DNA of 64,000 nucleotides from Campylobacterales bacterium (GCA_024280575.1 JAJRPV010000018.1:32237-96236), one strand, 5' to 3'. Shown: positions 40,122 through 50,099, numbered from the stretch's first letter. The notes: generated by a model not told the origin, from the sequence alone. Program-made: numbers and translations.

Positions 40122-40538
40122 GTTTATTCCTTATGAAAAGTTCTTTTGATTTATCTGCACTTCTTAACAAAACACTATTTGTTTTAACTTTTGTTAATTT
40201 GTATATTCCAACTTTAGAATATTTTTTATACCATTTGCCATTAATCATGGCTTTTGAATTAAAAATTGCATTCAATCTATATATTTTTCTTCGTTTTTTT
40301 GTTCCATTTTTATCAACATTTTTTTGATAACAATAAAAGGATTTTTAATTTTATCAATATCTTTTTTATCAATACCAATTCTTGTTTCACCAATTTTTTC
40401 AAAAATACTATCATACTCTTTTGTTTCATTTCCTAATTTAAGATTAGAAGCAGAGTACAAAAATGCAGATAAGAAAAGCAAAAAAGTAAATATTTGAATA
40501 TTGCGTTTTATTATATTATTCAATATTTCATCCCCCAC
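40090..40538 (-). pseudogene. MshK/PilP-like small periplasmic protein (frameshifted as sequenced)
   Basis: Two adjoining pieces make one protein. The first (from 40538) has a membrane-anchor helix and KNPFIVIKK. The second has LNAIFNSKAMINGKWYKK and VGIYKLTKV, the fold expected for MshK or PilP-like secretin partners. A T7 run at 40294-40300 would join the pieces if it were T8. The position between MshJ-like and MshL-like genes fits MshK. Confidence 0.7.
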
Positions 40539-41167
40539 ACGCCAATATTTATAAATCCGTCAATCCCAGATGCACCTTTTAGCTCCATTTCGTATATATC
40601 TACTACTAACTTGCTTTCTTCAACTTGATTGATGAAATTCATAACATTTTTAAATTTACCATTAAATTCTACTTTTAAATTTAGTATCTGTTCAATTTTT
40701 TGTAAACTTGGTTCATTTATTTTATCTTCAATAATTTTAATTTTTACATGGTTTTTTGCTGCCAATGATGTTATTGAGTTTAAAAACTTAGACCAGTTTT
40801 GATTATTGAACAGTATATACGATAATTTTTTTAATTTACTATCAACATATGTGTTTGTATATGTTGTTTTTTCTAGTAATATTTTTGCACCTTTAAGTTC
40901 ATTTGTTGCTTTTTTAATATAAAATCTTTCATCACCATTTCTAGTTACAGATCTTAGATAGCTTTTTTCATTTTGAACTTTTTTGTTCATTGAAATTAAA
41001 TTTCGTTTAGTTTGCTTTAGTTTCTTATCTGTAATCGGAAACAAATAAGAATATGCAATAAATCCAATAAAAACAAATATCATTAAAAAGATTAGTGCTA
41101 ATTCACTCTCTTTTTTCCCGGATAAAGAATTGTCTATCTTTTCAAATACATTTTCAGAACTACTCAT
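40520..41167 (-). CDS. MshJ/PilO-like pilus assembly protein
   Basis: A 215-residue bitopic membrane protein with one helix near residues 20-42, a coiled coil, and a C-terminal ferredoxin-like domain (VEFNGKFKNVMNFINQVEES), as in PilO and GspM. With the MshI-like protein it would form the inner-membrane alignment complex. It overlaps both neighbouring genes. Confidence 0.78.
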   Translation of the reverse strand: MSSSENVFEKIDNSLSGKKESELALIFLMIFVFIGFIAYSYLFPITDKKLKQTKRNLISMNKKVQNEKSYLRSVTRNGDERFYIKKATNELKGAKILLEKTTYTNTYVDSKLKKLSYILFNNQNWSKFLNSITSLAAKNHVKIKIIEDKINEPSLQKIEQILNLKVEFNGKFKNVMNFINQVEESKLVVDIYEMELKGASGIDGFINIGVWGMKY

Positions 41168-42683
41168 TTATTATTCCTATTGAGATTTTAGACAAGTATT
41201 TTTGCTTTTTATCTAATTTTTCAATCTTATCTGTATTAATATTATATTTATTCAGTTTAGTTAGATTTTTAATAAATTCGGTAATTTTTTTATCATTTTT
41301 ATTTTGAATATTAAAAACAAATTCATTGTCCTTAAAATCTATACTCTCTATTTTAGATTGATATTTGTTTGAAATTTTAAAAAATTCTGCCAGTAGAGTG
41401 GCTTTCATCGGATAAGAAATTTTCTTAGCATATATTTGAGTAAGAAGTTTTTTCCTGAATTCAAATTTCTCATTTTCTTTTTTAAACAAAGCATCAACTT
41501 TTGTTTTTTGTTGTTTAATTGATGCTAATTCATTTTTTATTGCACTTGTTCTTTTATGCAAATTTATAAAAATTTTAGTTTGTTTGTTCAGTTTTAGCTG
41601 CAAGAAATAACTGTATCCGAGTTGATAGGCTGGATAAGCGCAAGATAAAATTATACTAGCAGCTATTACTCCCAAGAGTTTACCTGATGGTCTTTTAGAG
41701 AGAGGAGGAGGTCTTCTAAAAGGTGAAAAATTTAAGCTATCATCTTTTTCTTCAAGGTATGATTGAGTTGTTAAAATCATAAGTATATGTATTTGATCAA
41801 TATACCATTCTTTTGAGTTTATTGCTATACTAAAATTAAAATTATGAGCTTCAAGACCAAGATAACTCTGCGCATATTCTTCTATACCTAAAAATTCTCC
41901 AATCTCAGAACCAATATATAATTTATCTATTGAATCTATAGTGTAGGATCTTTTTGCATATACTAATACATCGTTGATATATAGAAATATTTCACCAAAA
42001 AGCTTCATAAGATGCTGTTGATAATCCAAGTTAGCACCTTTTAATCCTTCTTGAGTAAGTAATTTACTAAAATCATTGTCGTCAATTCTTTCCCCAAGTA
42101 ATTCACAGAATTTCTCATTAATTTGAGTCAGAGAATAATGAAGAGATTTTGAATATAGATATTCACCATCTCTATAGATTGCCAAAAATGCATCTTCCTT
42201 TTGAAAATAGACATAACAATCAACACCATCAGGCTCAACTAAAGCTTTTTTATATAATGACTGTATCAGAAAAGGTGCACCAGTAGCAAAGTCGATGTAT
42301 TTTGTATGTTTTTGGATTGGAGAGAGTCTTTCATTGACCAGTGTAGAATCTATAACAAATACATTAAATGTTCTATTCTTGGAATCGTTATTTTCAGTTT
42401 CCAGATAAGTTATAGAGTAATTTACTGTAGAATCAAGTCCAAGTTCATCATAAACTTTTATCTCTATTGCATCTTTTAAATCATCATCTGGAATATTCCT
42501 ATTCATATCAATTGTAGCAGTTATGATATCTTTGGATGGAATATAAGAGACAATAAATGAGTCTTTTTTGCTCTTTTCGAGTTTATTTACTTTTATTTCA
42601 TTTTTAAAAAATTCGTAAGAGTTAAGAGTGATGGGATCAGCAGAGATTATGCTTAAAAAGTTTTTACTTTTGTTTTTCGCCAT
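41160..42683 (-). CDS. MshI/PilM-PilN-like pilus assembly protein
   Basis: About 507 residues. The N-terminal 320 residues look like the actin-like PilM/GspL cytoplasmic domain, followed by a membrane helix (GVIAASIILSCAYPAYQLG) and a PilN-like coiled coil with a small C-terminal domain. This fused layout is that of GspL and MshI-type proteins. I chose ATG 42683, after AGGAG, over a TTG three codons upstream. It is first in the pilus-like operon. Confidence 0.78.
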   Translation of the reverse strand: MAKNKSKNFLSIISADPITLNSYEFFKNEIKVNKLEKSKKDSFIVSYIPSKDIITATIDMNRNIPDDDLKDAIEIKVYDELGLDSTVNYSITYLETENNDSKNRTFNVFVIDSTLVNERLSPIQKHTKYIDFATGAPFLIQSLYKKALVEPDGVDCYVYFQKEDAFLAIYRDGEYLYSKSLHYSLTQINEKFCELLGERIDDNDFSKLLTQEGLKGANLDYQQHLMKLFGEIFLYINDVLVYAKRSYTIDSIDKLYIGSEIGEFLGIEEYAQSYLGLEAHNFNFSIAINSKEWYIDQIHILMILTTQSYLEEKDDSLNFSPFRRPPPLSKRPSGKLLGVIAASIILSCAYPAYQLGYSYFLQLKLNKQTKIFINLHKRTSAIKNELASIKQQKTKVDALFKKENEKFEFRKKLLTQIYAKKISYPMKATLLAEFFKISNKYQSKIESIDFKDNEFVFNIQNKNDKKITEFIKNLTKLNKYNINTDKIEKLDKKQKYLSKISIGIINE

Positions 42684-42750
42684 ATTTAACAACTCCTGTC
42701 TTTAAATGAAATATTAACACAAAACTAATTGTACCATAAAAATCGAATAT

Positions 42751-43647
42751 TTAATCTAAAATATACCCCAAATCCTTTAAAAGTTCCCTATTTTGGCTCC
42801 ATCCTGGCTTGACAGTGACAAAAATCTTTAAAAAAATCTTTTTGTTGGCAATTTTTTCTATCTTCTCTCTTGCGTGCGAGCCAATTCTTCTAAGCGTTTG
42901 CCCGTCTTTGCCAATGACAATGCCTTTTTGGCTCTTTTTTTCAACTATTATATTTGCGTTTATCAGCTCTATATCTTCTTTTTCTTCTATGCTTTCAATT
43001 ATAACATCGGCAAAATAAGGGATTTCTTCACTTGTATTTTCAAAAATTGACTCCCTTATATATTCTTTGTATATATCTCTCATATTTTCAGTCGTTAAAA
43101 TTTCAGGATCATACAAGTAAGGGTGTTCCGGTATGTACTTTGAAATTTCTTCTAATATATAACTTTGCTTAATACCTTTTTTTATTGAAACAGGAATGAG
43201 TGACAGAAATTTATCTTGATATTTACTGTATTCCACAATTCTTTTTAAAACTTTTTCATTTTTTACCTGATCAGTTTTAGTTAATAAAACGATATGTGGA
43301 GTATTTTTGCTATTTTTTTCCAGAAAATCCAAATAATAATCTATCTTATCAGTAACAGGAGCTAAAAACAGTATCAAATCACAGTCTCCCATGGCTTTCA
43401 ATGCTTCTTCAAGCATAAATTGATTTAGTAACCTTTCTTTTTCATGGATGCCAGGTGTGTCTATAAAAATTATCTGTGTATTTTTATGTAGTGCTATTAT
43501 TTTTGATCTTTTGCTAGTAGCATTTGCCTTATGGGAGACCATAGCAATTTTTTCACCTACTAGCCAATTAAGTAGAGAGCTTTTTCCTGCGTTTGGTCTG
43601 CCGACAACTGCTACAAAACCAGATTTGGTGTTTTCTTCAGTTTTCAT
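42751..43647 (-). CDS. era: GTPase Era
   Basis: Essential GTPase in 16S rRNA maturation and 30S assembly. The GTPase motifs are GRPNAGKSSLLN (G1), DTPGIHE (G3) and LTKTDQ (G4), and the C-terminal KH domain contains GIVIGKDGQTLRRIGSHAR. 298 residues. It directly follows hslU (43648) with no gap, the standard rplI-hslV-hslU-era order in this phylum. Confidence 0.97.
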   Translation of the reverse strand: MKTEENTKSGFVAVVGRPNAGKSSLLNWLVGEKIAMVSHKANATSKRSKIIALHKNTQIIFIDTPGIHEKERLLNQFMLEEALKAMGDCDLILFLAPVTDKIDYYLDFLEKNSKNTPHIVLLTKTDQVKNEKVLKRIVEYSKYQDKFLSLIPVSIKKGIKQSYILEEISKYIPEHPYLYDPEILTTENMRDIYKEYIRESIFENTSEEIPYFADVIIESIEEKEDIELINANIIVEKKSQKGIVIGKDGQTLRRIGSHAREKIEKIANKKIFLKIFVTVKPGWSQNRELLKDLGYILD

Positions 43648-44973
43648 TTATAAAATATACCTGCTGCTATCTTCGTCTTCAACTATAGAATCTAGCTTTT
43701 CATGTACTAATTCTTCAGTTACATGTATCTTTTCTCCTTTGTGCTCGTCTGCACTAAAACTTATATCTTCCAATACTTTTTCAATAACAGTATGAAGTCG
43801 TCTTGCACCTATATCTTCCATTTTTTCATTTGTAAGATGAGATATCTTTGCTATTGATTTCACGGCATCATCATCAAAAATCAAATCAACACCCTCTGTT
43901 TTTAGTAATTGTGTGTATTGTTTTAAGAGGGAGTTTTTTGGTAAAGTTAAAATTTTATACAAGATATCTTCACTGAGTGAACTTAGCTCAACTCTTAATG
44001 GAAATCTTCCTTGAAGTTCAGGAATCAAATCACTTGGTTTACTGAGATGAAAGGCTCCCGCTGAAATAAAAAGTATATGATCTGTTTTTACGATACCATA
44101 TTTTGTGTTGACATCACTTCCTTCCACGATTGGCAATAAATCTCTCTGGACTCCTTCTTTGCTTGGATCACTTCTGTTGGATGAGTGTGAGCTGACTGCT
44201 ACTTTATCTATCTCGTCTATAAAAATAATACCGCCATTTTCTGCTCTCTCTTTTGCTTCCAATTTAATAGCTTCAAAATCGAGTAATTTTTCACTAGCTT
44301 CATTTTTCAGAGCTTCTTTGGCTTCTTTTACTTTCATAGTTTTTTTAATATTTTTTTGCCCGGAACCTAAAATCTTTATAAAAGATTCTTGTACTTTTAT
44401 AACTTCAGGAGGAAGAGAAGAGTCGGAAAGTTCACTGCTACTGTTTGAAATTTCTACTTCAATTTCCAAATCATCCAAATCCCCATCTCTAAATTTTTGA
44501 CGCATTTTTCCATAACTTCTTTGGTAATCACCTTTTTTTTCTTCACTTGCACCTTTGGGAAGTGGCGGCAAAAGCTTTTCAATGATTTTTTGCTCTACAT
44601 GTAGATCTATTTGATCAGCGTTTTTTTCTTTATGTTGAGCTCTTGTGAGATTGACTGAAGCCATCATCAAATCTCTTACCATGGATTCCACATCGCGTCC
44701 GACAAATCCTACTTCTGTGTATTTACTGGCTTCTACCTTTATAAAAGGGAGACTCATCATTTTTGCCATTCTTCTGGCAATTTCTGTTTTTCCTACGCCG
44801 GTTGAGCCAATCATTAGGATATTTTTTGGCATTATCTCTTCTTGCATTTCATCTGATAACTGCATTCTTCTATATCTGTTTCTAAGTGCAACTGCTATAG
44901 ATTTTTTTGCTTCTAATTGTCCTATTATATATTCGTCTAAATATTTAACAATCTCTTTTGGAGTTAAATTCAT
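43648..44973 (-). CDS. hslU: HslU, ATPase subunit of the HslUV protease
   Basis: AAA+ unfoldase that feeds substrates to HslV. The 441-residue protein has LTPKEIVKYLDEYIIGQ at the start, Walker A MIGSTGVGKTEIARR, the pore loop TEVGFVGRDVE, Walker B GIIFIDEIDK, and sensor 2 IGARRLHTVIE. It ends RYIL, like the C-terminus that docks into HslV. It abuts hslV (44974) and era. Confidence 0.97.
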   Translation of the reverse strand: MNLTPKEIVKYLDEYIIGQLEAKKSIAVALRNRYRRMQLSDEMQEEIMPKNILMIGSTGVGKTEIARRMAKMMSLPFIKVEASKYTEVGFVGRDVESMVRDLMMASVNLTRAQHKEKNADQIDLHVEQKIIEKLLPPLPKGASEEKKGDYQRSYGKMRQKFRDGDLDDLEIEVEISNSSSELSDSSLPPEVIKVQESFIKILGSGQKNIKKTMKVKEAKEALKNEASEKLLDFEAIKLEAKERAENGGIIFIDEIDKVAVSSHSSNRSDPSKEGVQRDLLPIVEGSDVNTKYGIVKTDHILFISAGAFHLSKPSDLIPELQGRFPLRVELSSLSEDILYKILTLPKNSLLKQYTQLLKTEGVDLIFDDDAVKSIAKISHLTNEKMEDIGARRLHTVIEKVLEDISFSADEHKGEKIHVTEELVHEKLDSIVEDEDSSRYIL

Positions 44974-45516
44974 CTATTTTGCTTCCTCTAAGGTATATAT
45001 TTTTATATGATTATTTGTATAAATACAAAGTTCACTTGCAATTTTTAGGCTCTCTTTTACTATCGTTTCTTCATCAAGTTCTGAGTGTCTCTCTAGTGCT
45101 CTAGCAGCTGAAATTGCAAAATTTCCACCGCTTCCGATAGCTGCAATTTTTTCATCTTCAGGTTCAACAACATCGCCATTTCCGCTTAAGATAAAGATAT
45201 GTTTAGTATCTAGAACAATCATCATGGCTTCTAGCCGACGAAGCATCTTGTCTTTTCTCCACTCTTTTGAAAATTCTATAACAGATTTGTAGAGATCACC
45301 TTTTTTTTGTCCCAAAATACCTTCGAACATGTCAAAAAGATTAAAAGCATCAGCTGTGCTTCCTGCAAATCCGGCTAAAATTTTCCCATTATATAATTTG
45401 CTAATTTTGGTGGCATTGTTCTTTAGCACACTGTTGCCAAATGTTACCTGTCCATCACCGCCTATGACAGCTTTATCTTTGCCTTTGCAAGCTAATATCG
45501 TTGTTGCTTTAAACAT
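44974..45516 (-). CDS. hslV: HslV, peptidase subunit of the HslUV protease
   Basis: Threonine peptidase with a 20S-proteasome-like fold. The start [20 protein letters not shown] puts the catalytic Thr a few residues in, as in Helicobacter, so a short propeptide must be removed. [22 protein letters not shown] and [13 protein letters not shown] are conserved. 180 residues. It sits directly between rplI and hslU. Confidence 0.97.
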   Translation of the reverse strand: MFKATTILACKGKDKAVIGGDGQVTFGNSVLKNNATKISKLYNGKILAGFAGSTADAFNLFDMFEGILGQKKGDLYKSVIEFSKEWRKDKMLRRLEAMMIVLDTKHIFILSGNGDVVEPEDEKIAAIGSGGNFAISAARALERHSELDEETIVKESLKIASELCIYTNNHIKIYTLEEAK

Positions 45517-45963
45517 CTACTCTCCAATTATATCTATAGTTAGCTTTCCATGTATTCCATGTCCTAGCTTTATAGATATATCAAAATTACCTGTCATCTT
45601 TATAGCGTTGTCTATCTCAATGCTTTTTTTATCGATGTCAATATCGTGTTGGGCTTTAAGTTCATTTGAGATTTCATCTTTTGTTACTGCCCCAAAAAGA
45701 CTGCCATTTGCACCTAATTTTCTTTTTATAACCAGTTTCAAATCAGATAATTTTTTGGCAATACCTTCAAGTCTTTCTTTCTCACTTGCTTCTTCTTTTG
45801 CTTTTCTTCTTTGCTCGGCTTCATATTTTTTAATCACTTCATTTGTCGCATGTAGCGCAAAACCTTTTCCGATTAAAAAATTTCTTCCATATCCGTCTTT
45901 GACCTCTTTTATCTCACCTTTTTTACCAAGTGATTTCACATCTTTTGTTAATAATACTTTCAT
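45517..45963 (-). CDS. rplI: Ribosomal protein L9
   Basis: Large-subunit protein L9, 148 residues. The N-terminal rRNA-binding domain is KVLLTKDVKSLGKKGEIKEV...GYGRNFLIGKGFA, joined by a long helix (KYEAEQRRKAKEEASEKERL) to the C-terminal domain containing GSLFGAVTKDEIS. It is the first gene of the compact rplI-hslV-hslU-era run. Confidence 0.97.
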   Translation of the reverse strand: MKVLLTKDVKSLGKKGEIKEVKDGYGRNFLIGKGFALHATNEVIKKYEAEQRRKAKEEASEKERLEGIAKKLSDLKLVIKRKLGANGSLFGAVTKDEISNELKAQHDIDIDKKSIEIDNAIKMTGNFDISIKLGHGIHGKLTIDIIGE

Positions 45964-45972
45964 TTTTTCTCC

Positions 45973-46362
45973 TTAGTTTTCTGGTATTTTTGCATTTTTA
46001 CTTGTTTTCCCCGCATACTCCACTATGCCTTGCGTTAAATGGGCCACATTTTCAAACCCCATTCTTTTTAAAATTGATAAAACTTGTCCTGTTCTATTGC
46101 CTGTGCGACAATACAAAATGATATTTTCATCTTTCATTTCGTTTAATTTATCTATGTATTTATGAAAAAGAGTCGTTGGGTACAGTAAGTCCGTATCATC
46201 TATACTTCTGTCGCTATACTCATAAATTTCTCTTATATCAATAAGTTTAAAGTCAATTTTCCCATCATTTCTATACTTTAACAGTTTTTCTAACTCTTCA
46301 CTTTTGATTTGTCCACTGGAAAAAATTCTCTCTTTTGTCTCTTTCAAATCATTCGTCGCCAT
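45973..46362 (-). CDS. Rhodanese-like domain protein
   Basis: A 129-residue single-domain rhodanese with the active-site loop CRTGNR, which can carry sulfur as a persulfide, and the preceding DIREIYEYS. It has no signal peptide, so it is cytoplasmic. Sulfur-transfer target is unknown. It overlaps the argG 3' end by 14 bases and is nine bases upstream of rplI, so may share a transcript with both. Confidence 0.88.
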   Translation of the reverse strand: MATNDLKETKERIFSSGQIKSEELEKLLKYRNDGKIDFKLIDIREIYEYSDRSIDDTDLLYPTTLFHKYIDKLNEMKDENIILYCRTGNRTGQVLSILKRMGFENVAHLTQGIVEYAGKTSKNAKIPEN

Positions 46363-47578
46363 AGAATTTTTTATTCTTTCCGCTAATGATGAATCTTAAT
46401 GCGTTTAATTTTATAAATCCTTCAGCATCTTTTTGATTATATACTTCATCTTCTTCAAATGTACAAAATTCAGCATTGAAAAGATTATTTTTGCTTGAGT
46501 TTCTACCAATTACCATAACATTGCCTTTGTAAAGCTCCAATTTTACAGTTCCGTTCACATTTTCTTGGGATTTGTCTATTGCTGCTTGCATCATTTCTCG
46601 CTCAGGTGAAAACCAAAAACCATTATATATTGTTTTGGCATATTTTGGCATCAGTTCGTCTTTAAAGTGAGCAGCTTCTCTATCAAGAGAAATACTCTCT
46701 ATCGCACGATGAGCTTTTAGCATAATTGTGCCACCTGGCGTCTCGTAACAACCTCTACTTTTCATGCCTACAAAACGATTTTCTACGAGATCAATTCTGC
46801 CAACCCCATTTCTTCCACCAATCTCATTTAGGGATGCCAACATTTTTGCAGGACTAAGTCTTACTCCGTTTAATGCGACAGGATCACCTTTTTCATACTC
46901 TAATTCTATGGTTTCAACAACATCAGGAGCCTCTTGTGGACTTTTTGTCCATCTCCACATATCTTCTTCTGGTTTAGCATTAGGATCTTCTAGCACTAAT
47001 CCTTCGTAGGAGATATGAAGTAGGTTTGCATCCATGGAGTAGGGTGATTTATTTCCTTTTTTTTCTATTTTGATATTATGCTTTTTTGCATAAGCCATTA
47101 ATTTTTCACGAGAGTTTAAATCCCATTCTCTCCAGGGAGCTATGATTGTCAAATCAGAATTTATACCGAGATATCCAAGTTCAAATCTAACTTGATCATT
47201 TCCTTTTCCGGTAGCTCCGTGACTTACTGCATCCGCTCCGGTAAGTGCGGCAATCTCAGCTTGTCTTTTTGCAATCAAAGGACGCGCAATTGATGTTCCT
47301 AGAAGGTACTCTCCTTCATATATTGCATTTGCTCTGAACATGGGAAATACAAAATCTTTTACAAACTCTTCTTTTAAATCTTCTATGAAAATATTTTCAG
47401 GTTTTATTCCAAGTTCTATCGCTTTTTTTCTTGCCGGCTCAAGCTCTTCACCTTGTCCAACATCCGCCGTAAATGTAACAACTTCACAATTGAATTCATC
47501 TTGAAGCCATTTTAAAATAATACTCGTGTCTAGTCCTCCAGAATATGCAAGAACTACTTTTTTAATATTTCGTTTGAT
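46349..47578 (-). CDS. argG: Argininosuccinate synthase (no standard start codon as sequenced)
   Basis: Joins citrulline and aspartate in arginine synthesis. About 409 residues. The N-terminal ATP-binding motif [15 protein letters not shown] lies upstream of the first ATG (47341), so the gene must start earlier. In that frame there is no ATG, GTG or TTG between the upstream stop and the motif. AAAGGAG stands five bases before an ATC codon (47576-47578) that would give a start of about five residues before [11 protein letters not shown] is therefore the likely start position, as a rare start or a miscalled ATG. Other landmarks: [26 protein letters not shown] and [12 protein letters not shown]. 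Confidence 0.9.
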   Translation of the reverse strand: MKRNIKKVVLAYSGGLDTSIILKWLQDEFNCEVVTFTADVGQGEELEPARKKAIELGIKPENIFIEDLKEEFVKDFVFPMFRANAIYEGEYLLGTSIARPLIAKRQAEIAALTGADAVSHGATGKGNDQVRFELGYLGINSDLTIIAPWREWDLNSREKLMAYAKKHNIKIEKKGNKSPYSMDANLLHISYEGLVLEDPNAKPEEDMWRWTKSPQEAPDVVETIELEYEKGDPVALNGVRLSPAKMLASLNEIGGRNGVGRIDLVENRFVGMKSRGCYETPGGTIMLKAHRAIESISLDREAAHFKDELMPKYAKTIYNGFWFSPEREMMQAAIDKSQENVNGTVKLELYKGNVMVIGRNSSKNNLFNAEFCTFEEDEVYNQKDAEGFIKLNALRFIISGKNKKFYGDE

Positions 47579-47742
47579 AATATCTCCTTTGTAAGGTATA
47601 AATTATTTAGAAGAGCATATTTTATCTAAAAATATTAAAAAATTAGCTTATTTGGCAAAAATTACACCGCAAAAATCGTTCCATCAATTAAAATTTAAAA
47701 CTTTTTTTGATACAATTTGGCAAAAATCGGTAAGGAATCGGC

Positions 47743-47994
47743 TTGAGAATTGATAAATTTTTAAATTGTGTAAATATCACAAAAAGAAGAACAATATCTG
47801 AAGATATGTGTAAAAGTGGGGTTGTTAGTATAAATGATACTATTGTGAAACCTGCAAAAGATGTAAAGATTGGAGATGTGATTACAATCAAATATTTAAA
47901 ACGAATCGTTAAATATCAGGTTTTGCAAATTCCAATAACAAAAACAATACCAAAAAGTGCACAAAGCGAATATGTAAGGAGTATAGATGTTTGA
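47743..47994 (+). CDS. S4-domain RNA-binding protein
   Basis: An 83-residue protein made almost entirely of an S4 RNA-binding fold (RIDKFLNCVNITKRRTISED, VVSINDTIVKPAKDVKIGD), like Hsp15/RqcP-type proteins. Some family members bind stalled 50S subunits, but the role here is not shown. TTG 47743 is the start. It overlaps trpD by eight bases. Confidence 0.82.
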   Translation: MRIDKFLNCVNITKRRTISEDMCKSGVVSINDTIVKPAKDVKIGDVITIKYLKRIVKYQVLQIPITKTIPKSAQSEYVRSIDV

Positions 47995-48967
47995 ATTAGC
48001 TAAAGAAAAATTTGAAAGTATTTTTGAAAATAAAATATCTCCAGATGAGGCTAAAAAATATTTAGTTGAATTATACAACAGAGGTGAGAGTGCAGAAGAA
48101 ATTGCGGCAGCAACGGAAGTGATGAGAGAGCACAGCATAAAACTCATCATCAGTGTTGCCCTAAGAGAAAAGTTGATTGATATCGTAGGAACCGGGGGAG
48201 ATAAAAGTAACAGTTTTAACATCTCAAGTACGGTTTCTTTGTTATTGCCGTCCATGGGGGCATTTGTTGCAAAACATGGAAATAGAGCAATTACAAGCAA
48301 ATCAGGAAGTGCAGATATGCTTGAAGCTTTAGGCATAAACTTGACGCTTAAGCCAGAACAACAATCGAAGATGCTGCAAGAGTGTGGTTTTGCATTTTTA
48401 TTTGCTATCAATCATCATCCGGCTATGAAATATATAATGCCTATAAGAAAAAGTTTAAATCATAGAACTATTTTTAATATTTTAGGACCGCTTACCAATC
48501 CTGCCGGAGCTAAAAAATACCTTATCGGAGTGTTTAGTGATGAATTTTTAAACAGGATTATCGTAGGACTTAGCTTGCTAGATACTAAAAATGCAGTTGC
48601 CGTGAGTAGTAGGGACGGTATGGATGAGATAAGTATATCTGATGTCACATATGCAACTATGCTAAAAGACGATAGAACAACAGATTTCATCATAGATCCG
48701 CAGGAGTATGGATTTAAACTTGCTCCCAAAGCTGCCATTGTTGGAGGAAGTGCAAAAGATAATGCTAAAATTACTTATTCTATTTTAAGCGGAGAAGAAA
48801 AAGGTGCTAAAAGAGATATAGTTTTTTTAAATGCAGCCATGGCTTTAGTGGTGGATGATAAAGCTAGAGATATAAAAGAGGGCATAGAGATGGCTAAAGA
48901 TGCGATAGATAGCAAAAAGGCGTTTGATAAATTGCAGGAGATAATAAAGGTTTCAAATACCATATGA
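47987..48967 (+). CDS. trpD: Anthranilate phosphoribosyltransferase
   Basis: Transfers phosphoribose from PRPP to anthranilate in tryptophan synthesis. The 326-residue protein has the PRPP loop IVGTGGDKSNSFNISS, KHGNRAITSKSGSADMLEAL, and NILGPLTNPAGAKKYLIGV. It stands apart from other trp genes in this window, overlapping the S4 gene and the tsaE start. The assignment is clear from motif order. Confidence 0.94.
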   Translation: MFELAKEKFESIFENKISPDEAKKYLVELYNRGESAEEIAAATEVMREHSIKLIISVALREKLIDIVGTGGDKSNSFNISSTVSLLLPSMGAFVAKHGNRAITSKSGSADMLEALGINLTLKPEQQSKMLQECGFAFLFAINHHPAMKYIMPIRKSLNHRTIFNILGPLTNPAGAKKYLIGVFSDEFLNRIIVGLSLLDTKNAVAVSSRDGMDEISISDVTYATMLKDDRTTDFIIDPQEYGFKLAPKAAIVGGSAKDNAKITYSILSGEEKGAKRDIVFLNAAMALVVDDKARDIKEGIEMAKDAIDSKKAFDKLQEIIKVSNTI

Positions 48968-49389
48968 TAAATAAGAGAATTTGTACAGTTGAAGAGTTAA
49001 AGGCTTTCATCGGGGAAATTTTGAAATCTTGCAAGGGCAATAAAGTTTTTTTGCTACGAGGAGATTTGGCAAGTGGAAAAACTACTTTTGTACAGGAGTT
49101 TTCAAAAGTGCTTGGTTTGAAAGTTGATGTGACTTCTCCCACATTTTCTGTTCAAAACAACTATGCTGACAAGCTGTATCATTATGATATTTATCAAAAT
49201 GGTATAGAGGGCTTTTTATCTTCTGGCTTATTGGAAGAATTAGAAAAAGATGGTTACCATTTGATAGAATGGGGAGATGAAAAATTAGAAAGTATTTTAA
49301 AGCGATATTTTATGGATTATTTAGTTATAAATATAAAAAAAGAAGATAAAGACAGTAGAATTTATGAGGTTAGCAAATGCACAAACTGA
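48964..49389 (+). CDS. tsaE: tRNA t6A synthesis ATPase TsaE
   Basis: P-loop ATPase of the TsaB-TsaD-TsaE complex that makes threonylcarbamoyladenosine at tRNA position 37. 141 residues with Walker A LLRGDLASGKTTFVQEF, the switch region VTSPTFSVQNNY, and HYDIYQN and LIEWGD near the C-terminus. Overlaps trpD by four bases and lptB by 13. The tsaE-lptB-rpoN order is typical of Campylobacterota. Confidence 0.93.
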   Translation: MINKRICTVEELKAFIGEILKSCKGNKVFLLRGDLASGKTTFVQEFSKVLGLKVDVTSPTFSVQNNYADKLYHYDIYQNGIEGFLSSGLLEELEKDGYHLIEWGDEKLESILKRYFMDYLVINIKKEDKDSRIYEVSKCTN

Positions 49390-50099
49390 AAGTTGATAAT
49401 TTAACCAAGACAATTAAAAAGACAAATATTATAAATGGAGTTTCACTAGAGGTAAAAAGTGGAGAAATAGTTGGATTACTAGGACCAAACGGTGCTGGTA
49501 AAACCACTATGTTTTATATGATTTGTGGGATTATTTCTCCAAATGGCGGAGAGATATATCTAGATAATAAAAATATTACAAAGATGCCTTTGCATAAAAG
49601 AGCAAAAGAGGGAATTGGCTATTTACCCTAAGAGTCAAGTGTGTTTAAAGAATTGAGTGTCGAAGAAAATCTTCTTTTAGCAGCAGAAATTGTTTATAAA
49701 AGTGAAGAAGAAATACAAGAAAGAGTTGAAAAATTATTGGAGCTTCTAAACATAGAGCCAATCAGAAAGAGAAAAGGAATAAGTCTTAGTGGAGGCGAGA
49801 GAAGAAGATGCGAAATAGCAAGATCTTTAGCTAGTTTTCCAAAATTTTTATTGTTAGATGAGCCTTTTGCAGGCGTTGATCCAATCGCAGTTACCGATAT
49901 ACAGGAGATTGTAAAAGATTTAACAAAACTAAATATAGGCATTCTTATAACAGACCATAATGTAAGAGAGACTTTGGGTATTTGTGATAGAGCATATGTT
50001 ATGAAAGATGGAGATTTGCTAGCTAGCGGAAAAGCAGAAGATGTGGCAAATGATAAGTTGGTAAAAACACATTATCTCGGGATTGATTTTAAATTCTGA
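49377..50099 (+). pseudogene. lptB: LPS export ATPase LptB with an in-frame stop at the Q-loop
   Basis: LptB powers lipopolysaccharide transport to the outer membrane and is normally essential. Walker A GLLGPNGAGKTTMFYMI, signature SLSGGERRRCEIARSL, Walker B KFLLLDEPFAGVDP and the switch His (TDHNVRET) are intact. TAA at 49629-49631 replaces the Q-loop Gln (CAA expected in GYLPQESSVF); the frame then continues unchanged with VFKELSVEENL. A single C-to-T change explains it. Either a read error, a true mutation with another lptB elsewhere, or read-through. Confidence 0.88.

Noticed and set aside
40090..40275. Separate 61-residue gene downstream of the MshK-like piece
   Set aside because: It is the C-terminal half of the same protein, joined by restoring one base.
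43448..45976. Plus-strand ORFs of up to 215 residues opposite era, hslU, hslV and rplI
   Set aside because: They lie opposite well-conserved genes and have shadow-type composition without starts or ribosome sites.
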